A stretch of DNA of 50,836 bases, from assembly GCA_019312665.1 (NCBI GenBank), contig JAFDCZ010000043.1, forward strand, positions 1 through 50,836. Reading direction: 5' to 3'. The notes under the pieces were generated by a model. The model was not told the DNA's origin. It worked only from the letters and a program-made list of their open reading frames with translations, and did no database searches. Made by a program: the position numbers and the translations under genes. Positions 1 to 8,283 of this stretch are shown here, one piece after another. Source of the DNA: Deltaproteobacteria bacterium. Its GTDB lineage: Bacteria > Myxococcota_A > UBA9160 > UBA6930. Numbering within the stretch: the stretch's first letter is position 1; each line of letters starts with the position of its first letter.

Positions 1-418
1 GGAAGCCCCCTCCGACGTCGTCGGTAGGTTTCCGCCGACCCCGCCCGAATCGCCAGGCCATTCCTCCCAATCGTGCCGCCCGCTGCGCTGCGCCTGCAAC
101 CGTTCCTCCCGGCGCCTTCGGCGCCGCTCGCTGCTTCTACGGGACTGAGACGTTCGGGGTTCGTCGCGCCGTCGGGACATGCAGGGGCCTCTCAGGGCAG
201 GTTCGCTGGGGACCGGTTCGGGTCGTTCGGCCAGAGGCCGTTCGAGGATCATGCCTGATCGAGAGAGCAAGGGTCGTGCCGAAACTCCAAGCCGAGGTTT
301 TTCAACGGGTTACGTGGCTCGGCCGAGGCGTCTGCTGCAGCTTATGGGCGACACTGCAGTCCGGCTACTGCACTTGGGCGGCATTGCGTCAGCCTCCCGC
401 GTCGGCGAAACACCAGGG
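1..418. other. Left-edge region without a recognisable gene
   Basis: No open frame here looks like a known protein. In frame 1 the first 27 bases read as a short arginine-rich tail ending in TAG (SPLRRRR), which could be the C-terminus of a gene entering from the left, but eight codons cannot establish this. A perfect 6-bp hairpin, GGCGCC-TTC-GGCGCC, lies at 111-125. No T-tract follows it, so a terminator role is only possible. Confidence 0.4.
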
Positions 419-730
419 ATGGCCCAATCAGACGAGCCTTCGGGCGACGATTCCTCTGCCCCCAAGGGGAAGGAAACTCCGGCGTACGCGCCCACGCCCC
501 TCGATGGCCCCTACTTCGTGCCGGTTCTACTGCTCGCTGGTGCTCTGTGGTTTGGCTACGACGGTTTCTTGAACCCGGACAGGCTCGACCCGGCGGCATC
601 GTTGAGCAAGTACCTTGCCTTCAACCAGTGGGGCGCAGGAATCCTGGCGGCCGCCGGCCTGGGGCTTGGGCTCCGGGCCTGGCTCCAGCAACGGAACGAA
701 GACGACGAACCGAGCGGGCGAGAACGCTAG
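419..730 (+). CDS. Small membrane protein of unknown function
   Basis: I do not recognise this family. The ATG at 419 gives 103 residues; the ORF-track start at 179 adds an arginine-rich stretch that looks non-coding. The first 30 residues are polar and rich in Ser, Asp and Pro. Two hydrophobic segments follow, around residues 33-47 (YFVPVLLLAGALWFGYDG) and 67-83 (WGAGILAAAGLGLGLRAW), separated by a short loop, and the tail is charged. This suggests a two-span inner-membrane protein with both ends on the same side. The start is weakly supported because only a CCAGGG stretch precedes it. Its stop codon overlaps that of the convergent DUF502 gene in the sequence CTAG. Confidence 0.5.
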   Translation: MAQSDEPSGDDSSAPKGKETPAYAPTPLDGPYFVPVLLLAGALWFGYDGFLNPDRLDPAASLSKYLAFNQWGAGILAAAGLGLGLRAWLQQRNEDDEPSGRER

Positions 731-1446
731 GAAGCTTTACCCGGAGAGGGCAAAGTCGGAGCGATCTTGCCGGGCGCCACAGGGGCGATCTCAGGAACCC
801 CATTCCCAGCCTGGTGGTCGGGGCTGACGAGACCGGCCGACATCACCAGCTTGAAGGCTTGCTCGACGGTCAGGTCCACCGAGATCAAGTCGACCTCCGG
901 TACGAGGAGGTAGAAGCCGGAGGTCGGATTCGGGGTGGTCGGGACGAAGACGTTCACCATGTTCGCGGGCAGGCGGGAGACGTCCAGGCCCCGGACGGGG
1001 CCGGTGACGAAGGCGAGCGCAAACAGCCCCTCGCGCGGGTACTCGATGATGGCCACCCGGCTGAAGCTCGCGGCTGCATCGCTGCTTCTGAAGATGGCCT
1101 CGAAGAGCTGCTTGACCGCCGAGTAGATGTTGCGAGCGACAGGCACGCGAGAGAGCAGCCGCTCCCAGAGGCGCACCAGCTCCCAGCCAAAGAGATGGCG
1201 AGCGACCACACCGAACAACAGGATCACGATCAGGGTGAACACGGCACCGAGCAACGGCACGCTCGGCGGTTCCTGGGCAGCCGGAAAGATCCAGTGCAGC
1301 ACGGTCGGGAGGAGCAGGTTGTCGAGGCGTCGAACGATCCAGGCGATTGCCCAGATCGTGACGCCGATCGGCGCGAAGGCGACCACGCCCGCCACGAAGT
1401 AGCGGCCGAGCACGAGACGGATGTTCTTCCAGAGTTTCCTGAGCAT
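727..1446 (-). CDS. DUF502 family integral membrane protein
   Basis: The product is 239 residues and matches the DUF502 family of bacterial inner-membrane proteins, whose molecular role is not established. An N-terminal hydrophobic segment (GRYFVAGVVAFAPIGVTIWA) is followed by a second one (LLGAVFTLIVILLFGVVA). The family-typical stretch with PVARNIYSAVKQ and a soluble region with NMVNVFVPTTPNPTSGFYLLVP come next. The ATG at 1446 was chosen because the protein then begins MLRKLWKNIR just before the first membrane span; the track start at 1530 adds an unconserved leader. The C-terminal 30 residues are rich in Pro and Ala and probably disordered. The gene converges with the small membrane protein gene, sharing the four bases CTAG. 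Confidence 0.85.
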   Translation of the reverse strand: MLRKLWKNIRLVLGRYFVAGVVAFAPIGVTIWAIAWIVRRLDNLLLPTVLHWIFPAAQEPPSVPLLGAVFTLIVILLFGVVARHLFGWELVRLWERLLSRVPVARNIYSAVKQLFEAIFRSSDAAASFSRVAIIEYPREGLFALAFVTGPVRGLDVSRLPANMVNVFVPTTPNPTSGFYLLVPEVDLISVDLTVEQAFKLVMSAGLVSPDHQAGNGVPEIAPVAPGKIAPTLPSPGKAS

Positions 1447-1596
1447 CGGGGGCCTTAGGGCGCTTGGGGGATCAGACCCCGCCCCGACTGTATCGGTGCC
1501 GGGCTTGCTTGGCGTGAGGGTGCCCCACATCGGGTGTCGCGAACCCGCCGGATGGCCGGCGACTCACGGCCCCCACCCTTCTGAAGGCGAGCCGCC

Positions 1597-2610
1597 TCAG
1601 CGGAGGAGCACATCGCAGGCGCCCCGGATCTGGCGGACGAGCCGTCCCAGGGCGTTGTGGTGGATGTTCCGCCGCAGGCGGACGAGCAGACGGCGCTCCA
1701 ACGCGTAGCGAGTGAGCTTCGTACGGGAGGGCTTGGCATCCCGCGGCTCAATTGCTCCCAGAGCGCTACGCAATTCGGGCCCCGGGTAGCCCCAGGTGGC
1801 CAGGTCCGGATCGGTCAGGCGAGCCGCGATCTCCCGGCATTGGTTCAACCGGGCGGGATCCTCCGCCAGGACCCCAGCCCACTTGTCGATGGAGCCGGTG
1901 GTGGGGCGGGTCTGCTGGGCCACGCTGGTCGGATCTCCCAGCCCGCGGGCCGAGCTCTGAGCACCGCCTGCTTGCTTGCCGTAATCGATCATGGCCGGCT
2001 CGAAGGGGATCTCGAGGAAGTCGCAGACCTTCTCCATGTGTTCTTCCGGCGCCTGCACCAGCTCTTCGTAGTGGAGGTGATGCAGTTGCGCGGGCGGCTC
2101 GCGAAGGAAGCGCGCGATGGCGGGCACATAGCGTTCGAGGACGGGATTGTGGCGGTGGGCCGCCTCGTGGTCTCCGTCGAAGAAGGAATCGATGATGCTC
2201 GACCAGACGGCCATCGGGTGACGGGTGAGGACGAGGTATTTCGCGTCCGGATAGAGCTTCGTCAGGAAATCGAGCACCAGCGCATAGGCCGGCGTCTTGT
2301 CGAGGAAGAGCTTCCGGCCCGAGGGCTCCAGCGCCTTGGCGTAGAGGTGGTCCGTCGCTGCACGCAGCGCATCGAGGTAGTCCGCTTCGCCGCCAGGCAG
2401 GAAGCCCACCAGCTCCCGCAGCCCGAGCTGGGTGATGGTCGGGTCGTAGGGTGCCTTCTCCACTTTCTCGTGGAAGCCCAGGTGGGCGAGCGGCGGCATC
2501 AGATGCGGCTCAACCGGCGCGAAGATGGCCGAATGGGCCCCGAGCATGCGGGTGGTGAGGGTGGTCCCGCCGCGGGGCGGACCGATCAGAAAGACGAGCC
2601 GGTCTTGCAT
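1597..2610 (-). CDS. PAPS-dependent sulfotransferase family protein
   Basis: This 337-residue protein is a sulfotransferase-family member, expected to transfer a sulfuryl group from PAPS to a hydroxyl or amine of an unidentified acceptor. The 5-prime phosphosulfate-binding loop is at the extreme N-terminus (IGPPRGGTTLTTRML, residues 9-23). The 3-prime phosphate-binding segment appears as YLVLTRHPMAVWSS with an Arg and a downstream Ser, near residues 125-138. Spacing and length suit the bacterial Sulfotransfer_3-like group. There is no signal peptide, so it is cytoplasmic. It lies 76 bases downstream of the GH1-like gene on the same strand, so co-transcription is possible. A carbohydrate or lipid acceptor would be a guess. 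Confidence 0.82.
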   Translation of the reverse strand: MQDRLVFLIGPPRGGTTLTTRMLGAHSAIFAPVEPHLMPPLAHLGFHEKVEKAPYDPTITQLGLRELVGFLPGGEADYLDALRAATDHLYAKALEPSGRKLFLDKTPAYALVLDFLTKLYPDAKYLVLTRHPMAVWSSIIDSFFDGDHEAAHRHNPVLERYVPAIARFLREPPAQLHHLHYEELVQAPEEHMEKVCDFLEIPFEPAMIDYGKQAGGAQSSARGLGDPTSVAQQTRPTTGSIDKWAGVLAEDPARLNQCREIAARLTDPDLATWGYPGPELRSALGAIEPRDAKPSRTKLTRYALERRLLVRLRRNIHHNALGRLVRQIRGACDVLLR

Positions 2611-2686
2611 CGAATGGATTCATCGGCCGCCACGCGGCCGATCCTGAACTCGCCGGCCAACCCGGCGACCCGGGAAGATAGACACC

Positions 2687-3994
2687 TCATCGCTCGAAGC
2701 CCGCCTCCTGGGCCACCCTGCCCAGCCAGGCCGCAGATGCGCGAGGCGTCCGGTCTCCATGCTCTGCCTCGACGGCCACCAGACCACATACGGCCAGGCC
2801 GTCGCCGGGCCCCAGCGGCGCATCGAGGAAGTGGGGTGCCGCGTAGCCGCGGATGTTCGCCCCGGACGTGATGGCGGCGGCAACTCCCTCGAGATCGCAG
2901 GTCAGCTGCAGGATTCGCGATTCATCGGAGAGGCTCCCGTCGGGCGCTGGCATCGGTGCATCGAGGCACGGCAGGCCCCTGACTTCGAGGGGCGGGTGGT
3001 CGGGTTTTGCGGAGAGTTCATCGAGCAGATGGCAAACGGTCTCGGGCCAGACATCCGGTTCGAAGGGCAGGGCCTCGAACTCTGCCTCGCGCCCAAGGCG
3101 GTCGTCGCCGCTGGCGACGACGCGCACGCTCTGCGCCAGGCTGACCTCGACGAAATCGATCTGTGTCCGGCAGCGCGTTTCATCGCCTTCCTGCTCGTGG
3201 AGTTCCGGCACCCGCTGTTGCTCGTCCGCCTGAAACGCCTGCGGGTAGCCAAGCCCGAGGGCCGGGTACAGGAAGATCTCTTCCTGGAAGACCTGCCACT
3301 CCTCGCACGCCTTGGCATCGCAAGGTTCGTCCCCGCCGGGTTCGCAAGCGGCTCCAACGATGCTGGCCCCGAGTTGGAGATCGCTCTGCTCGGCCCTCAA
3401 GGCCTCGCCCGCCATGGCCTGGGCGAGGTTCACGACGTGGATGGCCTTCAGGAAGGCGAGCCGGTCGCGCAGTTCCGGAGCGCGCCGTCCGTGCAGGAGG
3501 CCTTCGGCAAGGAAGACCGATGGGGTTTCGAAAGGCAGCCAGACGTCGACCCGGTCGGCCAGGCGGCGAGCGACGCAGGATGCGAAATCCGAGAAGCGTC
3601 CGGCGGTGTCGCGGGTCGCCCAACCGCCGTTCTCTTGGAGCGGCCGGGGAAGGTCTCCTTCGTGAAGAACGGCGGCCGGCTGGATCCCTGCCGCGAGCAG
3701 TGCATCGACCAACGCCGCGTAGTGGTCGAGCCCGGCCGCAAGAGCGGCACCTTTGCCTTCGGCCTGGATCCGGGACCAGTCGATTCCAAATCGGTAGCGG
3801 GTCAGGCCGAGCCGAGCCAGGAGCGCGACGTCCTCCTCGAACCGCCGGTAGCCATGGCTCCCGTTTCCTCGGGTGTGTCTCCCGGAACGATCGCCGATCG
3901 ATTCGCCGCGCCCGCCTTCGCGCGGGGCACCCTCGGTGCGAATGGTGGTCGTGGCTCCCCAGTGGAAGCCCTCCGGGAAGCGGAGACGAGACAT
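2687..3994 (-). CDS. Glycoside hydrolase family 1-like protein, probably catalytically inactive
   Basis: The 435-residue protein follows the GH1 beta-glucosidase fold from end to end: FPEGFHWGATTTIRTEGA at the N-terminus, EEDVALLARLGLTRYRFGIDWSRI near 53-76, and NIRGYAAPHFLD plus RTPRASAAW at the C-terminus. The active site is largely gone. HWDLP has become HEGDLP (111-116). NEP has become FETP (155-158), keeping only the acid/base Glu. The NYY region reads FVEVSLAQS. The strand that should carry the nucleophile (ITENG) reads EVRGLPCLD. The glucose-binding W and EW of the last loop are absent. It therefore looks like a pseudo-glycosidase with a binding or structural role. It is divergent from the exosortase gene, 53 bases away. 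No signal peptide is seen. Confidence 0.75.
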   Translation of the reverse strand: MSRLRFPEGFHWGATTTIRTEGAPREGGRGESIGDRSGRHTRGNGSHGYRRFEEDVALLARLGLTRYRFGIDWSRIQAEGKGAALAAGLDHYAALVDALLAAGIQPAAVLHEGDLPRPLQENGGWATRDTAGRFSDFASCVARRLADRVDVWLPFETPSVFLAEGLLHGRRAPELRDRLAFLKAIHVVNLAQAMAGEALRAEQSDLQLGASIVGAACEPGGDEPCDAKACEEWQVFQEEIFLYPALGLGYPQAFQADEQQRVPELHEQEGDETRCRTQIDFVEVSLAQSVRVVASGDDRLGREAEFEALPFEPDVWPETVCHLLDELSAKPDHPPLEVRGLPCLDAPMPAPDGSLSDESRILQLTCDLEGVAAAITSGANIRGYAAPHFLDAPLGPGDGLAVCGLVAVEAEHGDRTPRASAAWLGRVAQEAGFER

Positions 3995-4047
3995 GGCCCG
4001 GGAGTCTAGGGGGTTCCCCGGGATGCCGATGGTACCCTCGAGGCTTC

Positions 4048-4896
4048 ATGAGCGAACAAGCCTTCCACCCCGCACCCGCAGCGCCCCGTGAGTGGTTGCT
4101 CGCCGCTGCTTTGTTGGCGGTCTTCGCGCCGGCCCTCGCCGGGATGGCGGACCAGTGGCTCACCTACGACTACCTCTCCCACGGTTTCCTGGTGCCGGTG
4201 ATCTCTCTCTGGTCGTATCTGCGCGAGAAGCCGCTCCGCGAACAGGTACCCGTGGCCACCGATCCCTGGGGCGCGGCACTCGTGGGGGTCGCATTGCTCG
4301 CCTATCTGGCCGGCCTCGCGGCCAGCGTGATTTCGCTTCAAGGCCTGGCGTTGGTGCTCGCGGTTGCAGGGGCCGTCTGGCTGCTCCGCGGAACGGCTTG
4401 GCTGCGCAGCGTGGCCTTTCCGGTCGGCTACCTGATCTTCATGGTGCCACCGCCCGCGGCCTGGATCACGCCGCTCATCGTGCAGCTTCAGCTCTTCGTC
4501 TCGGTCGTCGCGATTGCCATCGCCCAGGCCGTGGGGCTCGAAGTCGTTCGCGATGGCAACGTCTTGTTGCTGGCGAACGGCGAATCGCTGTTTGTGGCCG
4601 AGGCCTGCAGCGGGGTGACCTCGGTCATCACACTCACGCCGCTTGCCGTCGTGTTGGGCTACTACAGCCTGCGAGGTCTGCGCCTTCAGTTGGCGCTCGT
4701 GGTCGCGGTGATCCCGCTGGCCATGCTTGGCAACCTGACCCGGGTCGTGGCGACCGTGGCCCTGGCCGATGCCTACGGTATTGAGTTTGCCACCGAGGGG
4801 CCGCTGCACGATTTCCTGGGGCTCAGCACGTATCTGGTCGCTTGCTTCGGAATGCTCGGCGTGGGGGCCCTGCTCAGGCGTTGGGAAGAACGCTGA
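4048..4896 (+). CDS. xrt: Exosortase family membrane protease/transpeptidase
   Basis: This 282-residue polytopic membrane protein belongs to the exosortase/archaeosortase family, which recognises C-terminal PEP-CTERM-type sorting tails, cleaves them and passes the protein to the cell surface. The conserved catalytic residues are visible: Cys187 in EACSG, Arg232 in NLTR and His254 in PLHDFLG. About eight hydrophobic segments are present, and DYLSHGFLVP near residue 41 is the usual N-terminal signature. The ATG at 4048 was chosen over the track start at 3163 because the family homology begins there. No EpsI domain is fused and no EpsI gene follows. The stop overlaps the start of queG. I found no PEP-CTERM substrate in the window. 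Confidence 0.88.
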   Translation: MSEQAFHPAPAAPREWLLAAALLAVFAPALAGMADQWLTYDYLSHGFLVPVISLWSYLREKPLREQVPVATDPWGAALVGVALLAYLAGLAASVISLQGLALVLAVAGAVWLLRGTAWLRSVAFPVGYLIFMVPPPAAWITPLIVQLQLFVSVVAIAIAQAVGLEVVRDGNVLLLANGESLFVAEACSGVTSVITLTPLAVVLGYYSLRGLRLQLALVVAVIPLAMLGNLTRVVATVALADAYGIEFATEGPLHDFLGLSTYLVACFGMLGVGALLRRWEER

Positions 4897-5951
4897 GCGA
4901 GATCTCGGATCGGGTGCGGGCCTTGGGCCTCGCATTGGGTTTCGACGCGGTCGGTTTCGCGCGGGCCGAGCCGATCGGCCGGGGCGATGCCGTTCGGGAT
5001 TGGCACGAAAGGGGCCGAAGCGGAGAGATGGCCTACCTGGCCGCGCGTCTCGAAGAGCGCCTGGATCCCCGGCGCGTGCTGCCCGGGGCGCGCACCGTCA
5101 TCGCCGTGAGCCTGATCTACGGTCCGGAACCCCTGGCGGACCTCGACCCCAGGATCTCGCGCTATGCGATGGGCGAGGATTATCACGACGTGCTCGGCGA
5201 TCGCTTGCGCGCGTTCGAAGCTGGCCTGGTGGCGCTGGTGCCCGAGCCCGTGGAGACGCGGGCGTATGTGGATACCGGTCCCGTGCTCGAGCGGGAGTGG
5301 GCCGCTCGAGCGGGGCTCGGTTGGCAGGCCAAGAACACCTGCCTGATCGATCCCGCGCACGGGTCGTACGCGTTCCTCGGCGTACTGCTGACGGATCTCG
5401 AGTTGCCCCCGGACGAGGTCGAGCCCGACCACTGCGGGAGCTGTCGGGCGTGCCTGGATGCGTGCCCGACCGATGCGTTCCCCGAGCCCTATGTGCTGGA
5501 TGCGACGCGTTGCCTTTCGTACACGACGATCGAGTTGCGGGGTGCGATTCCAGAAGAGCACCGCGAGGGCCAGGGAACCCGGGTCTACGGCTGTGATGTC
5601 TGTCAGGCCGTATGCCCGTGGAACCGTCGCACGGGTCGACCAGCGCTAGACGATCCGCTCGGGCTGCGCGCCCGGCTGGCGCCCCGAACGGCCTGGCGTC
5701 AGCCGACGCTCGCCTGGCTGCTCGATCTGGACGAGGAGAGCTGGCGGGAAGTCACCCGACGCTCGGCCTTGCGCCGTGCTCGCTTTCGAGGCCTTCTCCG
5801 CAACAGCCTCGTCGCTGCGGGCAACAGCGAGGATCCATCGCTGATCCCGGCCGTGCGCCGCCATGCGGAGGGCCCGGATCCCCTTCTGGCCGAACACGCC
5901 CGCTGGGCTTTGGCTCGCCTCGAGGCGAAGGCGGGAACGTCCTCGCTCTAG
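4893..5951 (+). CDS. queG: Epoxyqueuosine reductase QueG
   Basis: QueG reduces epoxyqueuosine to queuosine in tRNA anticodons, using cobalamin and two [4Fe-4S] clusters. The protein has the N-terminal catalytic region (RAYVDTGPVLEREWA, then GLGWQAKNTCL) and two ferredoxin-like cysteine sets, CGSCRACLDACPTDA and CDVCQAVCPWN. The C-terminus looks like the short HEAT-like tail common in the family. The homology starts at about SEISDRVRALGLALGFDAVG. The best start is CTG 4893, which overlaps the exosortase stop as CTGA and has GGGAAG four bases upstream. TTG 4881 and ATG 4842 are alternatives that would give longer overlaps. The length of about 352 residues suits the family. Its stop overlaps that of the methyltransferase gene in CTAG. 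Confidence 0.92.
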   Translation: MSEISDRVRALGLALGFDAVGFARAEPIGRGDAVRDWHERGRSGEMAYLAARLEERLDPRRVLPGARTVIAVSLIYGPEPLADLDPRISRYAMGEDYHDVLGDRLRAFEAGLVALVPEPVETRAYVDTGPVLEREWAARAGLGWQAKNTCLIDPAHGSYAFLGVLLTDLELPPDEVEPDHCGSCRACLDACPTDAFPEPYVLDATRCLSYTTIELRGAIPEEHREGQGTRVYGCDVCQAVCPWNRRTGRPALDDPLGLRARLAPRTAWRQPTLAWLLDLDEESWREVTRRSALRRARFRGLLRNSLVAAGNSEDPSLIPAVRRHAEGPDPLLAEHARWALARLEAKAGTSSL

Positions 5952-6481
5952 TCTCGGCGAGCCACCAACTGGGCGACCGCGAACATCTCCTCGCCTTTCA
6001 GATCACCTTCCCAGTGGTGCTCGACCGTGAGCCGGGGGAAGAGGGCCGGCAACTCGCCGGGCTCAAGCAAAAAGTGAGGGTTGCTGGGGCCTTGGGGACG
6101 AACACTCTGGTAGGTCGTGAAGGTTTCGTAGATCAGCAGGCCGCCGGGCTGGAGCGCCTTCTCGATGGCTGACGCGAGCGGGCGGTGGAGGTATCGGAAG
6201 ACCAGCACGCAGCCGAAGCGCGCCTCGGCTACGGGCAGGCACGGTGCGGCTTCGAGATCGGCGCGTATGAGTTCGATGGGCAGGTGCTCGGATGCTCGGG
6301 CGCCCGCCAGCGCCCGAAGCGCCTCGCTGCTGCGATCCACGCCGATGACAGGCAGGCCCCAGAGTGAGACCGCCAGGGCCTGACGCCCGCGCCCGCAGGC
6401 CAGGTCGAGGCATGGGCCGAGGCTTTCCGTCTCTCGAATCGCCGCTTCATGATCGAGCAGGAGGCCGGAAGGCGCGCTCAC
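5948..6481 (-). CDS. Class I SAM-dependent methyltransferase
   Basis: This is a 177-residue cytoplasmic methyltransferase with a Rossmann-type SAM-binding fold. Motif I reads LDLACGRGRQALAVS near residues 25-39, followed by an acidic strand end VIGVDRS. The loop PLASAIEKALQPGGLLIYETF matches post-motif III of TehB-like and small-molecule methyltransferases. The substrate is unknown. The GTG start at 6481 was chosen because it overlaps the GDPD stop as GTGA, and because the sequence upstream in the long track ORF is the arginine-rich antisense of the GDPD gene. It is translationally coupled to the GDPD gene and converges with queG. Confidence 0.82.
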   Translation of the reverse strand: MSAPSGLLLDHEAAIRETESLGPCLDLACGRGRQALAVSLWGLPVIGVDRSSEALRALAGARASEHLPIELIRADLEAAPCLPVAEARFGCVLVFRYLHRPLASAIEKALQPGGLLIYETFTTYQSVRPQGPSNPHFLLEPGELPALFPRLTVEHHWEGDLKGEEMFAVAQLVARRD

Positions 6482-7290
6482 ATGCTGGCTGCGACCCGAA
6501 CCAGCCGGGCAGGGAAGTCGCTCATCAGTCCGTCGACGCCAAGGGCCAGCAGGCGCCTCATCTCGGCCTCGTCGTTGATGGTCCAGACGTGCACGTGCAC
6601 GCCCTCGCCCTGGGCGAAGCGCAGCAGCTCGGGCGTGACGAGCGCGTGGTCGCCGAACCGCGCAGGAATCTGGAGCGCCATCGGGCCGGGGGGCCGGGGG
6701 CCCTCGCCCAGGGCGGCGCGTACGAAGCCCAGGACATCGCCCGCCGAAGCGCCCAGGGCCGGCTCGATGCCACGCTTTTCCACGGCAGCACGCAGCGCCC
6801 CCATCGTGTCGTCTTCCGCCGCAGCGAGCAGGGTGAGTTCGCAACGCGGAGCGACCAGGTCGAGTGTCGCGGCGATCAGCTCGTCGCCCCGCCCCTTGAG
6901 TTCCACGTTGATGCGGAGATCCGGGAAGGCTTCGAAGGCCTCTCGCAACGTGGGAACCCGGATGCCCTCCCCGCGGAACGGGAAACTCTGGCCGCCATCC
7001 GCGGTAAAGCGGTAGCCCGCATCGAGCTCGCGCAACTCGGCCAGGCTGAGCTCCGCGATGGGCCCCTCGCCGTTCGTCGTGCGCTCGAGCAGGGCGTCGT
7101 GGAAGATGACGACCTCGCCGTCCCGGGTGAGGTGGACATCCGTCTCGAGCGCGGCCACGCCTTGATGGACGGCGCGCTCGAAGGCGGGCAGCGTGTTCTC
7201 GGGTCGCTCGCCGCTCGCGCCGCGATGGCCGAACAAGAGCGGCCGGGGCAACGCGAAATAGGCATGCGACGCGGGACGCGTGTGAGGCAT
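6478..7290 (-). CDS. Glycerophosphodiester phosphodiesterase
   Basis: The enzyme hydrolyses glycerophosphodiesters to glycerol-3-phosphate and an alcohol, recycling phospholipid head groups. Family signatures are all present: GHRGASGERPENTLPAF near residue 21, ETDVHLTRDGEVVIFHD (Glu, Asp and the catalytic second His) near 49-65, NVELKG near 130, and the barrel end with VHVWTIND followed by GVDGLMSDFP. The 270-residue length is typical of cytoplasmic UgpQ-like enzymes, and no signal peptide is seen. The ATG at 7290 lies only 27 bases from the divergent dcd start, so the promoters must overlap. The downstream methyltransferase gene overlaps by GTGA. Confidence 0.92.
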   Translation of the reverse strand: MPHTRPASHAYFALPRPLLFGHRGASGERPENTLPAFERAVHQGVAALETDVHLTRDGEVVIFHDALLERTTNGEGPIAELSLAELRELDAGYRFTADGGQSFPFRGEGIRVPTLREAFEAFPDLRINVELKGRGDELIAATLDLVAPRCELTLLAAAEDDTMGALRAAVEKRGIEPALGASAGDVLGFVRAALGEGPRPPGPMALQIPARFGDHALVTPELLRFAQGEGVHVHVWTINDEAEMRRLLALGVDGLMSDFPARLVRVAASM

Positions 7291-7317
7291 CGCACGTACG
7301 TTAACCTACGCCGCCCG

Positions 7318-7830
7318 ATGGCCGTCCTTACCCGCGATGTGATCCTGGCCGAGATCGATGCCGGCCGGATCCGCATCGAGCCCTTCGAACGCAGCCAGGT
7401 TGGCCCGGCCTCGATCGATCTGACCCTCGGCGACCAGATCCGCGTGATCGAGCCCGGCACCGCCCCGATCCCGCTGAAGGCGGACGTGGACTATCGGGAC
7501 CACACACGGCTCGAAGCCCTCGACCGTCCCTTCGTGCTGGCCGCGGGCGTCACGATCCATGGCATCACCCGGGAGCGCATCACCCTGGCACCCAACCTGT
7601 GCGGATTTCTCGAGGGCCGAAGCAGGTTTGCACGCCTGGGTCTCATGATTCACGTGACCTCTGCATTCGTGCAGCCCGGGGTCTCGAATCGCCAGGTGCT
7701 CGAGATCAGCAATGTCTCGGGCCACCCCCTCGAGCTGCATGCGGGCGTCCGGATCTGCCAGATCGTGCTGCTGCGGGCCGAGGGCGAGGCCGTCTACTCG
7801 GGGCGCTTCTCCGATCAAGACGAGCTCTGA
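7318..7830 (+). CDS. dcd: dCTP deaminase (Dcd/DUT superfamily)
   Basis: Dcd deaminates dCTP to dUTP on the route to dTTP. The 170-residue protein has the trimeric dUTPase/dCTP deaminase beta fold, with the N-terminal block VGPASIDLTLGDQIRVIEPG, the conserved Arg/Ser block GFLEGRSRFARLGLMIH, and the catalytic Glu in QVLEISN, followed by ICQIVLL. It differs in detail from the E. coli enzyme in the block between these motifs (SAFVQPGVSNRQ). A deaminase or a bifunctional deaminase/dUTPase is therefore possible, and I cannot separate the two by eye. The ATG at 7318 starts the homology; the 488-residue track ORF is mostly antisense to the GDPD gene. It forms a two-gene unit with dtd, three bases downstream. 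Confidence 0.85.
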   Translation: MAVLTRDVILAEIDAGRIRIEPFERSQVGPASIDLTLGDQIRVIEPGTAPIPLKADVDYRDHTRLEALDRPFVLAAGVTIHGITRERITLAPNLCGFLEGRSRFARLGLMIHVTSAFVQPGVSNRQVLEISNVSGHPLELHAGVRICQIVLLRAEGEAVYSGRFSDQDEL

Positions 7831-7833
7831 CCG

Positions 7834-8283
7834 GTGCGCGCGGTGGCGCAGCGCGTACTCAGGGCCCGGGTGGATGTGGAAGGCGAGACCGTTGGCGAGA
7901 TGCAGGAAGGCCTGCTCGCGCTGGTCGGCGTGGCGCGCGAGGATGGCCCGACAGATGCTCGACAGCTGGCGGCGAAGCTCGTGCACCTTCGGATCTTCGA
8001 GGACGCAAAGGGGCGCATGAACCTCTCGCTGCTCGAGACAGGCGGGTGTCTCGGGGTGGTTTCCCAGTTCACGTTGCTGGGGGACGTGCGAAAGGGACGG
8101 CGCCCGGCCTTCGCCGAAGCGGCGCCGCCGGAGCAGGCCGAACCGCTGGTCGAGGCGGTCATCGCGGAGGCGCGAAGCCTCGGAGCGCCGGTCATCACGG
8201 GGCGGTTCCAAGCGCGCATGGAAGTCGAGCTTCTGAACGAAGGCCCGGTCACGATCCTGCTCGACACCCAGAGACGCTTCTGA
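7834..8283 (+). CDS. dtd: D-aminoacyl-tRNA deacylase
   Basis: Dtd is a cytoplasmic proofreading enzyme that hydrolyses D-amino acids wrongly attached to tRNA. The 149-residue protein carries the family motifs MRAVAQRVLRARV at the N-terminus, SQFTLLGD near residues 73-80, KGRRPAF, and the C-terminal NEGPVT containing the chirality-selective Gly-Pro. The length matches the family (about 145). It starts at GTG 7834, three bases after the dcd stop, so the two are almost certainly co-transcribed. Confidence 0.95.
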   Translation: MRAVAQRVLRARVDVEGETVGEMQEGLLALVGVAREDGPTDARQLAAKLVHLRIFEDAKGRMNLSLLETGGCLGVVSQFTLLGDVRKGRRPAFAEAAPPEQAEPLVEAVIAEARSLGAPVITGRFQARMEVELLNEGPVTILLDTQRRF

